In this document: positions 6,535-15,990 of the stretch, piece after piece
Position numbering within the stretch: the stretch's first letter is position 1
How the letters are laid out: each line of letters starts with the position of its first letter
Assembly (NCBI GenBank): GCA_016711435.1
Contig: JADJSY010000057.1
Location: forward strand, 1-34,886
DNA length: 34,886 bases
Source: Lewinellaceae bacterium
Lineage (GTDB): Bacteria; Bacteroidota; Bacteroidia; Chitinophagales; Saprospiraceae
Direction: 5' to 3'
Made by a program: the position numbers and the translations under genes
The notes under the pieces: model-generated
What the model was told of the DNA's origin: nothing
Seen by the model: only the letters and a program-made list of their open reading frames with translations
Databases searched by the model: none

Positions 6535-9502
6535 CCTTGTTACTGCATGAAAGGCTTTTTTGGGCTGATTGTTTTGATCGAAAAGCAAAGGGTAGTCCTT
6601 CCGGCCCTGCACCGGAAAATTATCCAGCCAGGAGGCTTTATCGGATAAATTCCAGAAGGTAACGCTGCTTATTTTGTCTTTGTGTTTTCTGAATACCTCA
6701 AAAAGCATTTGATAATGCGCCGCCTGACGGGCCTCCATCTCCGGGGTAAATGTGTCTGTATCGGTGGGCCTGCGCTCGCGGCGTTCGTGTTCCTTGGCAT
6801 ATACCGAGACATCCAATTCCGTGATCTGTACCTGCAAACCCAGTTCCGCAAACCGGGCAATGGATGTTTCCAGTTCTGCTGCCGTCGGTTCGTACAGCGA
6901 CCAGTGCCCCTGTAAACCTACACCGTGGATCGGTACACCTTTTTCTTTGAGTTTCCGAATCAACTGATAAATACGCTCGCGTTTGGAGGCGCTTTCCGTA
7001 TTGTAATCATTGTAAAACAGCAGGGCCTCCGGGTCGGCTTCGTGGGCGTATTGAAACGCCTTTTCGATGTATTCTTCGCCGATGATGTCGAAAAATTTTG
7101 ATTTGCGGTACAGATCACTCCCGCCGTCGGGTACAGCTTCGTTCACAACGTCCCAGGCATATACTTTTCCTTTGTAACGTCCGGCTACATCGTAGATATG
7201 CCGTTTGAGTCGGGCCAGCAGCACCTCTTTTCCTACATCTTTCCCCGATGGAATCTATAAAGAACCAGCCAGGCGTCTGGCTGTGCCAGCAAAGCGTGTG
7301 GCCGCGCATACGCAGGCCGTTTTTGACGGCAAAATCGACGATTTTATCCGCCGGTTCCCAGTTATAGCGGTTTTCTTCGGGGTGAATCGGCCCCATTTTC
7401 ATGGCATTTTCAGCGGTCAGGCTGTTGAACTGTGCTGTGATAAAATCGGCATTTGCACCCGGTTCCAACATGCGCGGGTTGACCGCCACGCCGATGGGGA
7501 AATAGTTTTTATAATAATCTTTGAGACCTTTCCCGGCTTGAACGAGGGTTGCGGGCATCCACGCATCCGTTCTGAAGGGCGCGGCAGGCAATCCTGCTTT
7601 GTTGTACAAATTGGCGTCGGCGGGGTTGTCGGCCCAGGCATACCGGACAGCCGCGGGGTTGGGAATATCCGGGCTGTGTACGATCACTTTGTTCTTTTTT
7701 ATACGCGCTTCGGCCCATACGAAACGTTGGTCCGGGCCGGCTATGGCAAAACCTTTCAGGGGGCCGCCGTCTTTAGTCCTGAGTTTTTTCCCGGCGTTTG
7801 CAAACGTCAGCACGGCATTGGCGCCCCCGATTTCCATGGATTGAAAAACGGGGCCGGAGTGCGCGATTTTTTTATTCTCATAAGCGATCTTCTGCGCCGC
7901 CCAGGCCAGCCGTTTGCCTACATCCTTTTTATTTAGCGGGTGAATATCGTTCCATTCGCCAATATCGATGGTAACGGCCATACCCGTTTCAGGCAAGGAC
8001 AAAGCGCGTTGCTGGGCTTCCCGCAACATGGCCCAGGCGCTTTCGGAAGGCTGGTCGCGGGCTTCCATAAAATTGGCCAACTGCACAAACAAAAATGGGA
8101 AATCGCCCTGTTTCCAATGTTCCCGCCAGTCATTTATCATGGCGGGAAACAACGAGCGGTATTCCACCGGATTTCTGGTGTTGGATTCGCCCTGGTACCA
8201 GATGGCGCCTTTGATCCTGTAATCCAGCAGCGGATGGATCATGGCATTAAACAGGCCCGCCGGTTTCCAGCGAACGAATGTCTGACTTGCGAGCGGCTCC
8301 ATCACGGCGCCCAGGCGGCATTGCCAGTCGCCTTTCAGGTCGATGGTTTGTCCGGCAGCAACTAATTCGTACGGTTTGTCGGGCACAAAACCGCCTTTGC
8401 CAGCACTGTTGATTACCCTGACTACCAGGGTATTATCTCCTTCCCGGAGCAACCCGGCCGGTACATTGTATCGCCTGGGCGGATACTGATAACTCGTTGT
8501 GCCGACAAAAACGCCATTGAGGAAAACGGAGTCGGCATCCACGATTCGACCGAGGTTCAGCAGCGCCGCCTGGCCGGCCATGGAAGCCGGAATCTGTATA
8601 TTTTTTCGGAACCAGACCACGCCGTTGACGGGGCCGAGGCCCGTATTTGCCCAATAACCCGGAACGGACATGAGGCCCCAACCATCGGATGAAAGCGCCG
8701 GATCGAGCCAGGTTTGTCCGGTATTTTTATAACCCTCGTCTTTTTGACGTAAGGTCCGGTACCACTCCCCTATCCTGGCATTGTCGCCGCTTTCAATTTG
8801 CCGGATTAGCGCACTGTCTTTGAATCGTTGAAGTTCCTGATGATACGCCGGAAAATCTTTCAATTTATCCTCGCAGAGCCAGGCTTCTGCCGGAGAGCCG
8901 CCCAGGCTGGCGTTGATCAGTCCTATGGGAACCTTATTCGCGTCATAGAGTTCTTTTGCAAAAAAATAAGCCACCGCAGAAAACGCTGGTATATTTTCGG
9001 GATTGGCGGATTTCCACTCGCCTGCCGTCAAATCCTGTTGCGGGTTATTAAAATCGTATCGCTGGGGTACTGTGAATTGCCGGATAAACGGGTTGGAATG
9101 TGTCATTTCGTCGGCATACAAGGGACTTACTCTTCTCATCGGCAATTCCATATTCGATTGCCCGGAGCAAATCCATACATCGCCGATCAATACATCTGAA
9201 ATCCGAATTTCATTGCTTGCCCGGATAACCATGTCGTGGGGGCCGCCGGCTTTTAATGCCGGCAACATGACTTTCCAGGCGCCTTCGTTATCGGTTGTTG
9301 TGCGGTAAACTGCATCGCGGAACTGAATCGAAATCGCTTCGCCGGGACTCGCCCAACCCCAGATTTTCACTTCGGCATCCCTCTGCATTACCATGCCGTT
9401 GCCGATCAGACGTGGCAGCCTGACCTGTGCGGATACAGGCGACAGCAGACTGACGGAAAGGCTGAAAAGGAGGAGCGCTGCGGCGTTTTTAATTTTTATC
9501 AT
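6529..9502 (-). CDS. Acetyl(xylan) esterase / GH10 endoxylanase fusion, one frameshift
   Basis: About 990 residues after correcting one extra base in the CCCC run at 7243-7246. Order: signal peptide (MIKIKNAAALLLFSLSVSLL, cut near SAQ); sialate O-acetylesterase/SASA hydrolase with the nucleophile motif CSGQSNMELP (Ser116) and the later D-x-x-H in WNDIHPL; within it a GH2-like beta-sandwich segment (WFRKNIQIP, LNLGRIVDADSVFLNG); from about residue 610 a GH10 barrel with GHTLCWHSQTPGW, acid/base Glu in WDVVNEAV and nucleophile Glu in QITELDV. Joining the frames gives SIGKDVGKEVLLARLKRHIY. The enzyme would deacetylate and cut xylan outside the inner membrane. Its start overlaps the end of the GH43 gene by 14 nt, suggesting translational coupling. 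Confidence 0.88.
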
Positions 9503-10535
9503 AAGGCTCGATCGTCTGTATCGTTCCGTCGGCATTGTATTTCAACTCCGTTACCTTGATGTTGCGCAAATGCGTTTTGCCCGATAACTGCACGTCGTGG
9601 TAAAACAAGTACCATTTTCCCTTTATCTCGACGATGGAATGGTGGTTGGTCCAGCCCTGAACGGGTTTCAAAACAATACCCTTGTAGGTAAACGGCCCGT
9701 ACGGGTTGTCGCCCACGGCGTAACAAATATTGTGCGAATCGCCGGTGGAATAAGAGAAGTAATATTTGCCGTTGTAGCGGTGCATCCAGGCTGCCTCAAA
9801 AAAACGTTTGTCGTTGTTGCCTTCCAGAAACAGGTTGCCATTTTCATTCACGATTTTCACTTCCTTGACCGGCTCGGCAAAACTTTTCATATCCGCGTTC
9901 AGCCTGGCTACCCTCGGTAAATGAGCAACCTCTTCCGGTTTTTTCAATTTTGCAGTGGCGTTGTAGGTATTGTTTTGCCAGCGCTGCAATTGTCCGCCCC
10001 AGATGCCGCCGAAATACATGTAGTAGTTGCCGTCGGTATCCTTAAAAACGCAGGGATCGATGCTGTAACTGCCCGGGATCGGCTCCGGTTCGGGCTGAAA
10101 AGGCCCTTCGGGCTTTTTGCTGGTAGCCACGCCGATCCTGAAAACATCCTTTTTGTCTTTAACCGGAAAATAGAGGAAGTATGTGCCGTCCTTGTACGCC
10201 GCATCCGGCGCCCACAGTTGCCGACCTGCCCAGGGAATGTTTTTGATGTCCAGGGCCACGCCGTGGTCTTTCACTTTCCCACCTGGTTTTTTCATGGAAA
10301 GGATGTGGTAATCCTTCATGTCGAAGTGCCCGCCGTCGTCGTCTTCTTTGGCGCCCGTTTCAATGTCGTGGGAGGGATAAATGAATATCCGGCCTTTAAA
10401 AACATGTGCAGATGGATCGGCGGTGTAAATATGGGAAACGAGCGGCTGGGAAATGGGCTTGCCTGCGTTGTCCGTTTGTGCAGAGGCGAGCGTTGCCAGA
10501 CACAGTAAAAGGGTTGAAAAACAGAGTTTTAGCAT
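9489..10535 (-). CDS. GH43 beta-xylosidase / arabinofuranosidase
   Basis: A 348-residue secreted GH43 five-bladed propeller enzyme with signal peptide MLKLCFSTLLLCLATLASAQ. The catalytic triad is visible: base Asp40 in YTADPSAHVF, modulator Asp in YSIDPCVFKDTDG, and acid Glu in RFFEAAWMHRYNGKYYFSY. The further block LWAPDAAYKDGTYFLYFP is typical. In this operon it would remove xylose or arabinose from xylo-oligosaccharides; the exact specificity cannot be read from the sequence. The start MLKLCF is preferred over an ATG ten codons upstream because it begins the signal peptide. It is followed, with overlap, by the esterase-xylanase and preceded by GH67 after a 112-bp gap holding a dispersed repeat. 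Confidence 0.9.
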   Translation of the reverse strand: MLKLCFSTLLLCLATLASAQTDNAGKPISQPLVSHIYTADPSAHVFKGRIFIYPSHDIETGAKEDDDGGHFDMKDYHILSMKKPGGKVKDHGVALDIKNIPWAGRQLWAPDAAYKDGTYFLYFPVKDKKDVFRIGVATSKKPEGPFQPEPEPIPGSYSIDPCVFKDTDGNYYMYFGGIWGGQLQRWQNNTYNATAKLKKPEEVAHLPRVARLNADMKSFAEPVKEVKIVNENGNLFLEGNNDKRFFEAAWMHRYNGKYYFSYSTGDSHNICYAVGDNPYGPFTYKGIVLKPVQGWTNHHSIVEIKGKWYLFYHDVQLSGKTHLRNIKVTELKYNADGTIQTIEPYDKN

Positions 10536-10564
10536 AATGTTATGGCTTGTTAAGTAGGTGTGCA

Positions 10565-10626
10565 AAATTAGTTTTGCTTAAATTCTTCAAATGCTTGAGT
10601 ATCAACACGGATAACCGATAACTAAT
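10565..10626 (-). repeat. Dispersed ~62-bp repeat, copy in the GH67-GH43 gap
   Basis: Its reverse complement begins ATTAGTTATCGGTTATC and contains TCAAGCATTTG. It aligns at roughly 80% with 23833-23896 on the plus strand, with one 2-nt gap. Both copies lie just after the stop codon of a glycoside hydrolase gene. Confidence 0.7.
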
Positions 10627-10647
10627 ACAAATAAAAGTCTTAATTCT

Positions 10648-12735
10648 TTATTTTAACTGGTAAATCGCCACCAGTTTTTTGAGTTCTTCCAGGGTTCTTT
10701 CCGGCTGTTTAAAGGGCGAAGGAACGGGTTGTTTTGAAAAAGTCTGGAAATACAACACGCAGGCGTCGCGCCAGTTGAGCGCCTCGCGGTGCTGCACGGC
10801 CAGTCGTCCGGCTACATCTTCATACATTTCAACATTTACGAACGGGCGCACTTTTCCCCATTCCTGCTGCATTTGTTGCACCGATTCCACGCCCTGGTAA
10901 TAGCGGGTGCAAAGTTCGTCCCAAAGCGTTTTGCCTGTCGACAGTTTTTTATTCCAGCCGACATGGTGAAACCAAAGCAGGTACTTCAGGTCGCAGGTTT
11001 CGGGATTATTCCACAGGTTTTGCACTTCCTGCCGGTACAATCCCAACGCATTGCTGCCTTTGGCGGTCCGGTCGAAACCAATCCCTGCCGAATCGGCCCG
11101 GTGGTAATAAATGGACGTCCAGTCGGGCCGGGCGCTTTGTGCCAGCCAGGGTTCCGGGCCGAAATGTATGCCTTGACCCATGATGTGGTGCAGCCCGAGC
11201 GGTGTGGTGAAATTCACATACGTTTCCCTCGATTGCAGCAGGATATTTTTGATGACCACAACGGCAGCAGGCGCTGTAGTCCAGGTCATTTTCACCCATT
11301 CGTCGGCAATTTGCGCTTCGGAGAGCGTATGATTCCAGGCCAGGCGACCGAATGCATACCAGTTGGCCTGCGACATCAGGTGACCCGTCCAGTTCCGGTC
11401 GGAGCCTGTGTTGGCTACTCCTGCAATGGCCGTGAAATCATAAGAATGCACAGAACCGTCGACCACCCGGGCAACCGTCGAACCTTTTCCTTTGGCGTAG
11501 GTATCCGATTCCAGGCATTCCTTGTACAAAGAAGCCTGGTAAACAATATTGGTAGAAAAGCCGAGATACTCCTGCGTGATTTGAAACTCCATGGCCAGCG
11601 GCGTTTGTGGCATCGCTCCGAAAAGCGGGTGAAACGGTTCGCGGGACTGAAAGTCAATCGGCCCGTTTTTCACCTGTACCACCACATTGTCGGCAAAAAG
11701 TCCGTCTAAGGGTTTGAATTCATTATAAGCCTCTTTGAACCGGTCGCCGCGCGGATCGGGGCTATACACGAAGGCGCGCCAGATGACCCGGCCCTGGTGC
11801 GGGCGCAGGGCTTCGGCCAGCATGTTCGCGCCGTCAGCGTGGTTGCGCCCGTATTCTTGCGGACCGGGTTCGCCTTCGGAATTGGCTTTGACTAAAAATC
11901 CGCCGAAGTCAGGAATGAGCCGGTACACTTCTTCGGTTTTGGCGTTCCACCACTGCCGCACCTGCGGATCGAGCGGGTCGGAGGTTTTAAGGTTACCGAG
12001 TATTTTGGGCGCTGCAAAATTAATGGACAGAAATACCTGTATGCCGTAGGGCCGGAATACGTCGGCCAGGGCTTTCACTTTCACGAGGTACTCCTGCGTC
12101 AGGAAGCGGGCGCTGGCGTTTACATTATTCAGGGCTACCGCATTGATCCCGACGGAGGCATTGGCGCGCGCGTAATCGCGGTAACGGGGATCGAGGGTTT
12201 CCGGCAATTCGTACCATTTCCACAGCGATGCGCCTGCATAACCCCGCTCGATGGTACCCAGCGGGTTGTCCCAGTGATTGAGCATCCGCAGGCGGATTTT
12301 TGGCGCACTGGAAATCGGCAGGTCAGTAAGGGATTTTTCCGTCTGCATAAGCCGCAACAATTCAAAAACACCGTATAAAACGCCCTTGTCGCCGCCGCCG
12401 GAAATCATGATATTGCCTTGTTTGTTTTCGATGCGAAAACCTTCTTCCGGACTGGTTTTATCCAGTTGAAAAATAATGCCGCCGCTTTTTTTCGAGGTAT
12501 TGCTTACCTGTATTCCCAGCATTCCCTCCAGCCCGCGTTTCAGTTCTTCCTGTGCCGTCCGAACAACGGGCGTTTGCTCCATGCGTATTTGGATAAAAGC
12601 CGCAAAACGTTTGTACTCAGCCCTTTTCGATATGTTTTTTAACAAATCATATTTCAACCAAAGGCGGTAACCGTCGTCGGCACGGGCATCGGCAAACGAG
12701 AACAGCAGGAAGAAAAGCAGGATTTTTTTGAGCAT
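10648..12735 (-). CDS. GH67 alpha-glucuronidase
   Basis: A 695-residue GH67 enzyme that removes (4-O-methyl)-glucuronic acid from the non-reducing end of xylo-oligosaccharides. The catalytic acid lies in KANSEGEPGP (Glu287) and the paired bases in IDFQSREPF (Asp361) and ITQEYLG (Glu389). The 28-residue spacing between the last two is the same as in Cellvibrio GlcA67A (Asp365/Glu393). Other family blocks are LNHWDNPLGTIERGYAG, RDYARANASVGINAVALNNV and NYYHRADSAGIG-like sequence. MLKKILLFFLLFSFADARAD is a signal peptide, which sets the start; the longer in-frame start is unlikely. It is the first gene of the five-gene xylan/uronate unit, and its promoter -33 box overlaps a LacI-type operator. 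Confidence 0.95.
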   Translation of the reverse strand: MLKKILLFFLLFSFADARADDGYRLWLKYDLLKNISKRAEYKRFAAFIQIRMEQTPVVRTAQEELKRGLEGMLGIQVSNTSKKSGGIIFQLDKTSPEEGFRIENKQGNIMISGGGDKGVLYGVFELLRLMQTEKSLTDLPISSAPKIRLRMLNHWDNPLGTIERGYAGASLWKWYELPETLDPRYRDYARANASVGINAVALNNVNASARFLTQEYLVKVKALADVFRPYGIQVFLSINFAAPKILGNLKTSDPLDPQVRQWWNAKTEEVYRLIPDFGGFLVKANSEGEPGPQEYGRNHADGANMLAEALRPHQGRVIWRAFVYSPDPRGDRFKEAYNEFKPLDGLFADNVVVQVKNGPIDFQSREPFHPLFGAMPQTPLAMEFQITQEYLGFSTNIVYQASLYKECLESDTYAKGKGSTVARVVDGSVHSYDFTAIAGVANTGSDRNWTGHLMSQANWYAFGRLAWNHTLSEAQIADEWVKMTWTTAPAAVVVIKNILLQSRETYVNFTTPLGLHHIMGQGIHFGPEPWLAQSARPDWTSIYYHRADSAGIGFDRTAKGSNALGLYRQEVQNLWNNPETCDLKYLLWFHHVGWNKKLSTGKTLWDELCTRYYQGVESVQQMQQEWGKVRPFVNVEMYEDVAGRLAVQHREALNWRDACVLYFQTFSKQPVPSPFKQPERTLEELKKLVAIYQLK

Positions 12736-12934
12736 AATGCTGGAGATTCGTGTGATGGTAGTCGAATTTGAACGGTTTGGAAGTTGTAGCGTTGTCAGAA
12801 AGATACAGATTTTCATATCGTGGCGGTTGACAAGCCTTCGCGGGCGGCAAAAAAATTTCCGGGCATTGCCTTTTATGGTTCCATGCAAAGCAACCCCGGA
12901 ATATCCGCATGAAGTAATACGCTCAGTGAGAAGA

Positions 12935-12965
12935 CAAATGTAAAAGGGTTTTTCAAATATGCAAC
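12935..12965 (-). promoter_or_regulatory. Promoter of the GH67-GH43-xylanase-SDR-uxaC unit
   Basis: On the minus strand there is GTTG, a 19-nt spacer and TACATTTG, a full match to TAnnTTTG and 3 of 4 to the -33 box. The -33 box lies inside the 18-bp palindrome, so a bound LacI-type protein would block polymerase. Confidence 0.6.
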
Positions 12966-12975
12966 CGATTGCATA
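12958..12975. promoter_or_regulatory. LacI-family operator, copy 1
   Basis: TATGCAACCGATTGCATA is a near-perfect dyad (ATGCAA / TTGCAT arms) with the central CG typical of LacI/GalR operators. An identical 18-mer occurs upstream of susC. It lies 77 bp from the start of the LacI-family gene, so autoregulation is also likely. Confidence 0.8.
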
Positions 12976-13051
12976 GGATATTTTTTTTGTATTTTATGTA
13001 CCTTTACCAAATTCTTTGCAGCAACTTTACAGACCATACCTTAACTCCTTC

Positions 13052-14074
13052 ATGGATCGGAAAAAGAAAGAAGTTACGATTTACGACATTGCTGAAAAGC
13101 TCAACGTCTCGGCAGCTACGGTAAGCAGGGCATTGCGGAATCATCCTGCAGTGAGCGCAAAAACCAAGAAAAGGATTAATGATCTGGCGGAGTCATTCGG
13201 GTATCAGACCAACCAGTTTGCGCGTAATTTGCGGCAACAGCAGACCAAAACGATCGGCGTCATTGTTCCACGTCTGAACAGTTATTTTATGGCTACGGTC
13301 ATTTCCGGTATAGAGCACGTTGCCAATGAGGCTGGTTACAACCTGCTTATCAGCCAGTCTTCCGAACTGCCGGACAGAGAGAACGCGATTGCAAAAACCA
13401 TGTTCAACAACCGTGTGGATGGTGTGCTGGTGTCCCTCTCGTATCTTACGGGTAGCCTGCAGCACTTCAACCGTTTCTCTCAAAAGAACATACCTGTCAT
13501 TTTTTTTGACCGAACTTTTGAAACTGAAATCTACACCAATATCCGTATCAACAACCTGCAGGCAGGATACGACGCCACCAAACACCTGCTCGAAAAGGGG
13601 TGCCGCAGGATACTGCATGTCAGCGTTTCCAGTACGCACAGTATTTACCAGGAACGTTTTAAAGGATATGCCAAAGCCCTACAGGAATTTGGTATTCCCT
13701 TGCATATGGATTACGTTCACTTAGGCGATTTGTCGCTGGAAGCCGGTATCCGGGCGGCACAATATGCCCTTGAACTGCCACAAAGACCCGATGGTATTTT
13801 TGTAGCCAATGACAACTGTGCAGCAGGTTGCATCATCGCTTTAAAGAAAGCAGGCATCCGCATACCGGAAGACATCGCGATCGTTGGGTTCAACGACGAC
13901 CCTGTCTGCCGTATCGTTGAACCCAACCTGACCACTATTCATTATCCCGGTTATGAGATGGGAAAAATTGCCGCACACAATCTCATCAATCAATTGTCCG
14001 GTAGCGAGAGCCTGATTCTTACCCAAACCATTTCACTTCGCTCGGATTTGATTGTTCGACAAGCTCTTAATTAG
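13052..14074 (+). CDS. LacI/GalR-family transcriptional regulator
   Basis: A 340-residue LacI-type repressor. The N-terminal helix-turn-helix and hinge read VTIYDIAEKLNVSAATVSRA and LRNHPAVSAKTKKRI (about residues 9-45). The periplasmic-binding-like effector domain follows (TIGVIVPRLNSYFMATVISG, VDGVLVSLSY, PDGIFVANDNCAAGCI, IAIVGFNDDPVCRIVEPNLT). The start MDRKKKEVTIYD is chosen over an ATG 12 codons earlier because family members begin just before this motif. It sits between susD and GH67, transcribed against both. Two identical 18-bp operators, at the GH67 and susC promoters, make it the probable local repressor, answering to a xylan or uronate breakdown product (inferred). A local LacI regulator rather than a hybrid two-component system controls this locus. 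Confidence 0.93.
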   Translation: MDRKKKEVTIYDIAEKLNVSAATVSRALRNHPAVSAKTKKRINDLAESFGYQTNQFARNLRQQQTKTIGVIVPRLNSYFMATVISGIEHVANEAGYNLLISQSSELPDRENAIAKTMFNNRVDGVLVSLSYLTGSLQHFNRFSQKNIPVIFFDRTFETEIYTNIRINNLQAGYDATKHLLEKGCRRILHVSVSSTHSIYQERFKGYAKALQEFGIPLHMDYVHLGDLSLEAGIRAAQYALELPQRPDGIFVANDNCAAGCIIALKKAGIRIPEDIAIVGFNDDPVCRIVEPNLTTIHYPGYEMGKIAAHNLINQLSGSESLILTQTISLRSDLIVRQALN

Positions 14075-14183
14075 GAATGAGGGATGAGGAATGAGGAATG
14101 CCGAGCGTGATGGCCACAAAAACGGGATCCGCTCATCCCTCATCCCTCATCCCTCATCCCTCATCCCTCATCCCTCATTCCTA
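14075..14183. repeat. Inverted tandem repeats (GGATGAG / CTCATCC) between convergent genes
   Basis: GAATGAGGGATGAGGAATGA-type units follow the regulator stop codon directly. After a 31-bp spacer, seven CTCATCC-type heptamers (14132-14180) run up to the SusD stop codon. The arms could pair into a long hairpin, consistent with a bidirectional terminator. The units abut with no unique spacers, so this is not a CRISPR array. Confidence 0.85.
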
Positions 14184-15875
14184 TCAATATCCTGGGTTTT
14201 GCTCCAGCACCGCACTCCTGTTCCTTTCAATTTCCTGCTGCGGTATGGGCCAGAGATTGAAATGATCTTTGATGCCCGCAGCATAGAAAGGATTACATTT
14301 TCTGATTCTATCCGCCAGTCTGCCGAGCCGTGTGAGGGTGAACATCCGTTTTTCTTCCATGCCGAATTCCCGCATTCTTTCATCCAGGATATAATCAATA
14401 TCAACCTCGCCTGCTGCAACAGGAGAAGCGTTGGACCTGGCTCTTACTACGTTGATGTCTGCCGCTGCACTGCCTTTATCGTTCAGGCCCAGGTAGCCTT
14501 CTGCCCGCAACAGGTACGTTTCAGCAAGCCTGAACATATACTGGTCCGCATAGGTAGCGCCTGCCGAAGGTTTTAAAGCAAACGGATAGGGAGCAGGCGT
14601 AATGTACACGGCACTTGGGTGGTCGAAAGGTGTGGTACATTTCGACTGATAAGGATAAAATGCCCTGTCCGGCTTGCCGGAAGTGATGGCGCCGCTCACG
14701 CCGGTCGTGCCGGCCGGAACATTATGGAAAGAAATGAGCTGCCCGAAGAATGGGCTGGCTGGATTGTTGGACTGATATGCCCGCACAAAATTGTGGTTGG
14801 CATTCCGGATGTCCGTGTCAAAATCGCCGGCATAGGCAGAATCAATCATATAAATAGAAGGCGCCAAAAATCCGACACCACGGCCACCCGTATAGTCGCC
14901 TGCAGGCCAGAGGAATGGCGCAACCCCATTAATTCTAACATCCCGGATAAGGGGGGGATGAACACGTTCCAGTTGCCAACCACCGGCAAAAGCGGTAGAA
15001 ACGGCTCCGCCGCCCAATACATCGGTTTCCATTTGAATGACCCAAATGCCTTCCTTGTTACCGGAGCTTCTGTTCTGGTTGTTGCGCTGGAACATGTCCC
15101 AGTACACATCACCCGGGGTCACGGTGCTTCTTGAGCCGAACCTGGCCGTCATCAAATCCGTATTTGGATCATCAATGACGATAGAAGCAGCGGTAACCGC
15201 ATTCTGGAATTGGCCGTCCGCCAGGTACACTTCAGCCAGCAAATGCTGTGCGGCGAGATTACTCACTTCGCCGTTTTTTACTACAGTAATGGCCGGCAGA
15301 TTGGCTGCTGCAAAAACCAGGTCGCTGATAACCTGTGTGTACACTTCTTTTCTGGTTGCCCGTACAAAATCCGTTTTCTCTGTGGTAATTTCCTCTAAAA
15401 CCAGGGGCACTCCACCAAACAAGTGCGCGAGGCTTCTATAGGCAAATGCCCTGAAGAATTTCGCCCGCGCTTCAAACAAAGGCTTTTTGGCATCCGGGAG
15501 TTTGGAAGCAGGCAAACGGCTGAGGATGGTATTGGCTTCCGCAACAATTTTATATAAACGCGTCCAGTGATTACTGATAAGACCTGAAGCGGGGTTAAAG
15601 TCGGCATCCAGGTTCGGCGTTGCCGTTGTGATCTGAAAGGCCACATCCGTTCTGTACAGGTACTCCATCGGGTTGAAGTCATTGACCGTAAAAAATTCGG
15701 TCCGTACCAACCCGTAAAGATTGTTGGTGGAAGCATTAAAATCGTTTTCGGTCTGAAAAGCATTTTCCGTACTAAAGAAATCAATAGGTTGCTCGTTCAG
15801 GAAGTCCTTTTTACAGGAGGTATTTGCTGAAATCAATGCAACGATGATCAACAAATATTTATGTATGTTTTTCAT
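14184..15875 (-). CDS. SusD/RagB-family glycan-binding lipoprotein
   Basis: A 563-residue outer-membrane lipoprotein of the SusD/RagB family. The signal peptide ends in a lipobox with Cys21 (NTSCKKDFLNEQPIDFFSTE is the usual SusD start). TPR-like helices carry FEARAKFFRAFAYRSLAHLF and GGVPLV, and the C-terminal block has YMFRLAETYLLRAEGYLGLN, VRARSN, DYILDERMREFGMEEKRMFT and LWPIPQQEIERN. It caps the SusC transporter and binds oligosaccharides, here probably glucuronoxylan fragments. It follows susC by 113 bp on the same strand, the usual pairing. The stop lies directly beside the CTCATCC repeat. Confidence 0.95.
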   Translation of the reverse strand: MKNIHKYLLIIVALISANTSCKKDFLNEQPIDFFSTENAFQTENDFNASTNNLYGLVRTEFFTVNDFNPMEYLYRTDVAFQITTATPNLDADFNPASGLISNHWTRLYKIVAEANTILSRLPASKLPDAKKPLFEARAKFFRAFAYRSLAHLFGGVPLVLEEITTEKTDFVRATRKEVYTQVISDLVFAAANLPAITVVKNGEVSNLAAQHLLAEVYLADGQFQNAVTAASIVIDDPNTDLMTARFGSRSTVTPGDVYWDMFQRNNQNRSSGNKEGIWVIQMETDVLGGGAVSTAFAGGWQLERVHPPLIRDVRINGVAPFLWPAGDYTGGRGVGFLAPSIYMIDSAYAGDFDTDIRNANHNFVRAYQSNNPASPFFGQLISFHNVPAGTTGVSGAITSGKPDRAFYPYQSKCTTPFDHPSAVYITPAPYPFALKPSAGATYADQYMFRLAETYLLRAEGYLGLNDKGSAAADINVVRARSNASPVAAGEVDIDYILDERMREFGMEEKRMFTLTRLGRLADRIRKCNPFYAAGIKDHFNLWPIPQQEIERNRSAVLEQNPGY

Positions 15876-15930
15876 GTTTTTTATCTTTTTGTTTTTTTTT
15901 TAAGTAGGTGGTCAAATTGCGAATACTAAA

Positions 15931-15990
15931 TCTTTTGTAACCCATTGATTTATATTGCTTTTTGCCCTTTGCAATTTTGCCCTTTTACCT
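15931..15990 (+). repeat. 60-bp dispersed repeat, copy 2
   Basis: A gapless match (52 of 60) to 1241-1300 in the same strand orientation. It fills most of the susC-susD gap and its last two bases are part of the susC stop codon. Confidence 0.8.

Larger units (their letters stand above)
12736..13051. other. Divergent control region between GH67 and lacI-type gene
   Basis: This 316-bp gap has no gene. It carries the GH67 promoter and the shared 18-bp palindrome. For the regulator itself I find only an imperfect -7 box (TACCTTTA near 12999) without a well-placed -33 box. Confidence 0.6.

Noticed and set aside
12999..13006. TACCTTTA as a promoter -7 box for the LacI-type gene
   Set aside because: One mismatch to TAnnTTTG and no -33 box at 19-21 nt; too weak to annotate.
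14132..14183. Regular CTCATCC array as a possible CRISPR
   Set aside because: The units are seven bases long, abut directly and have no spacers; it is a simple tandem repeat.
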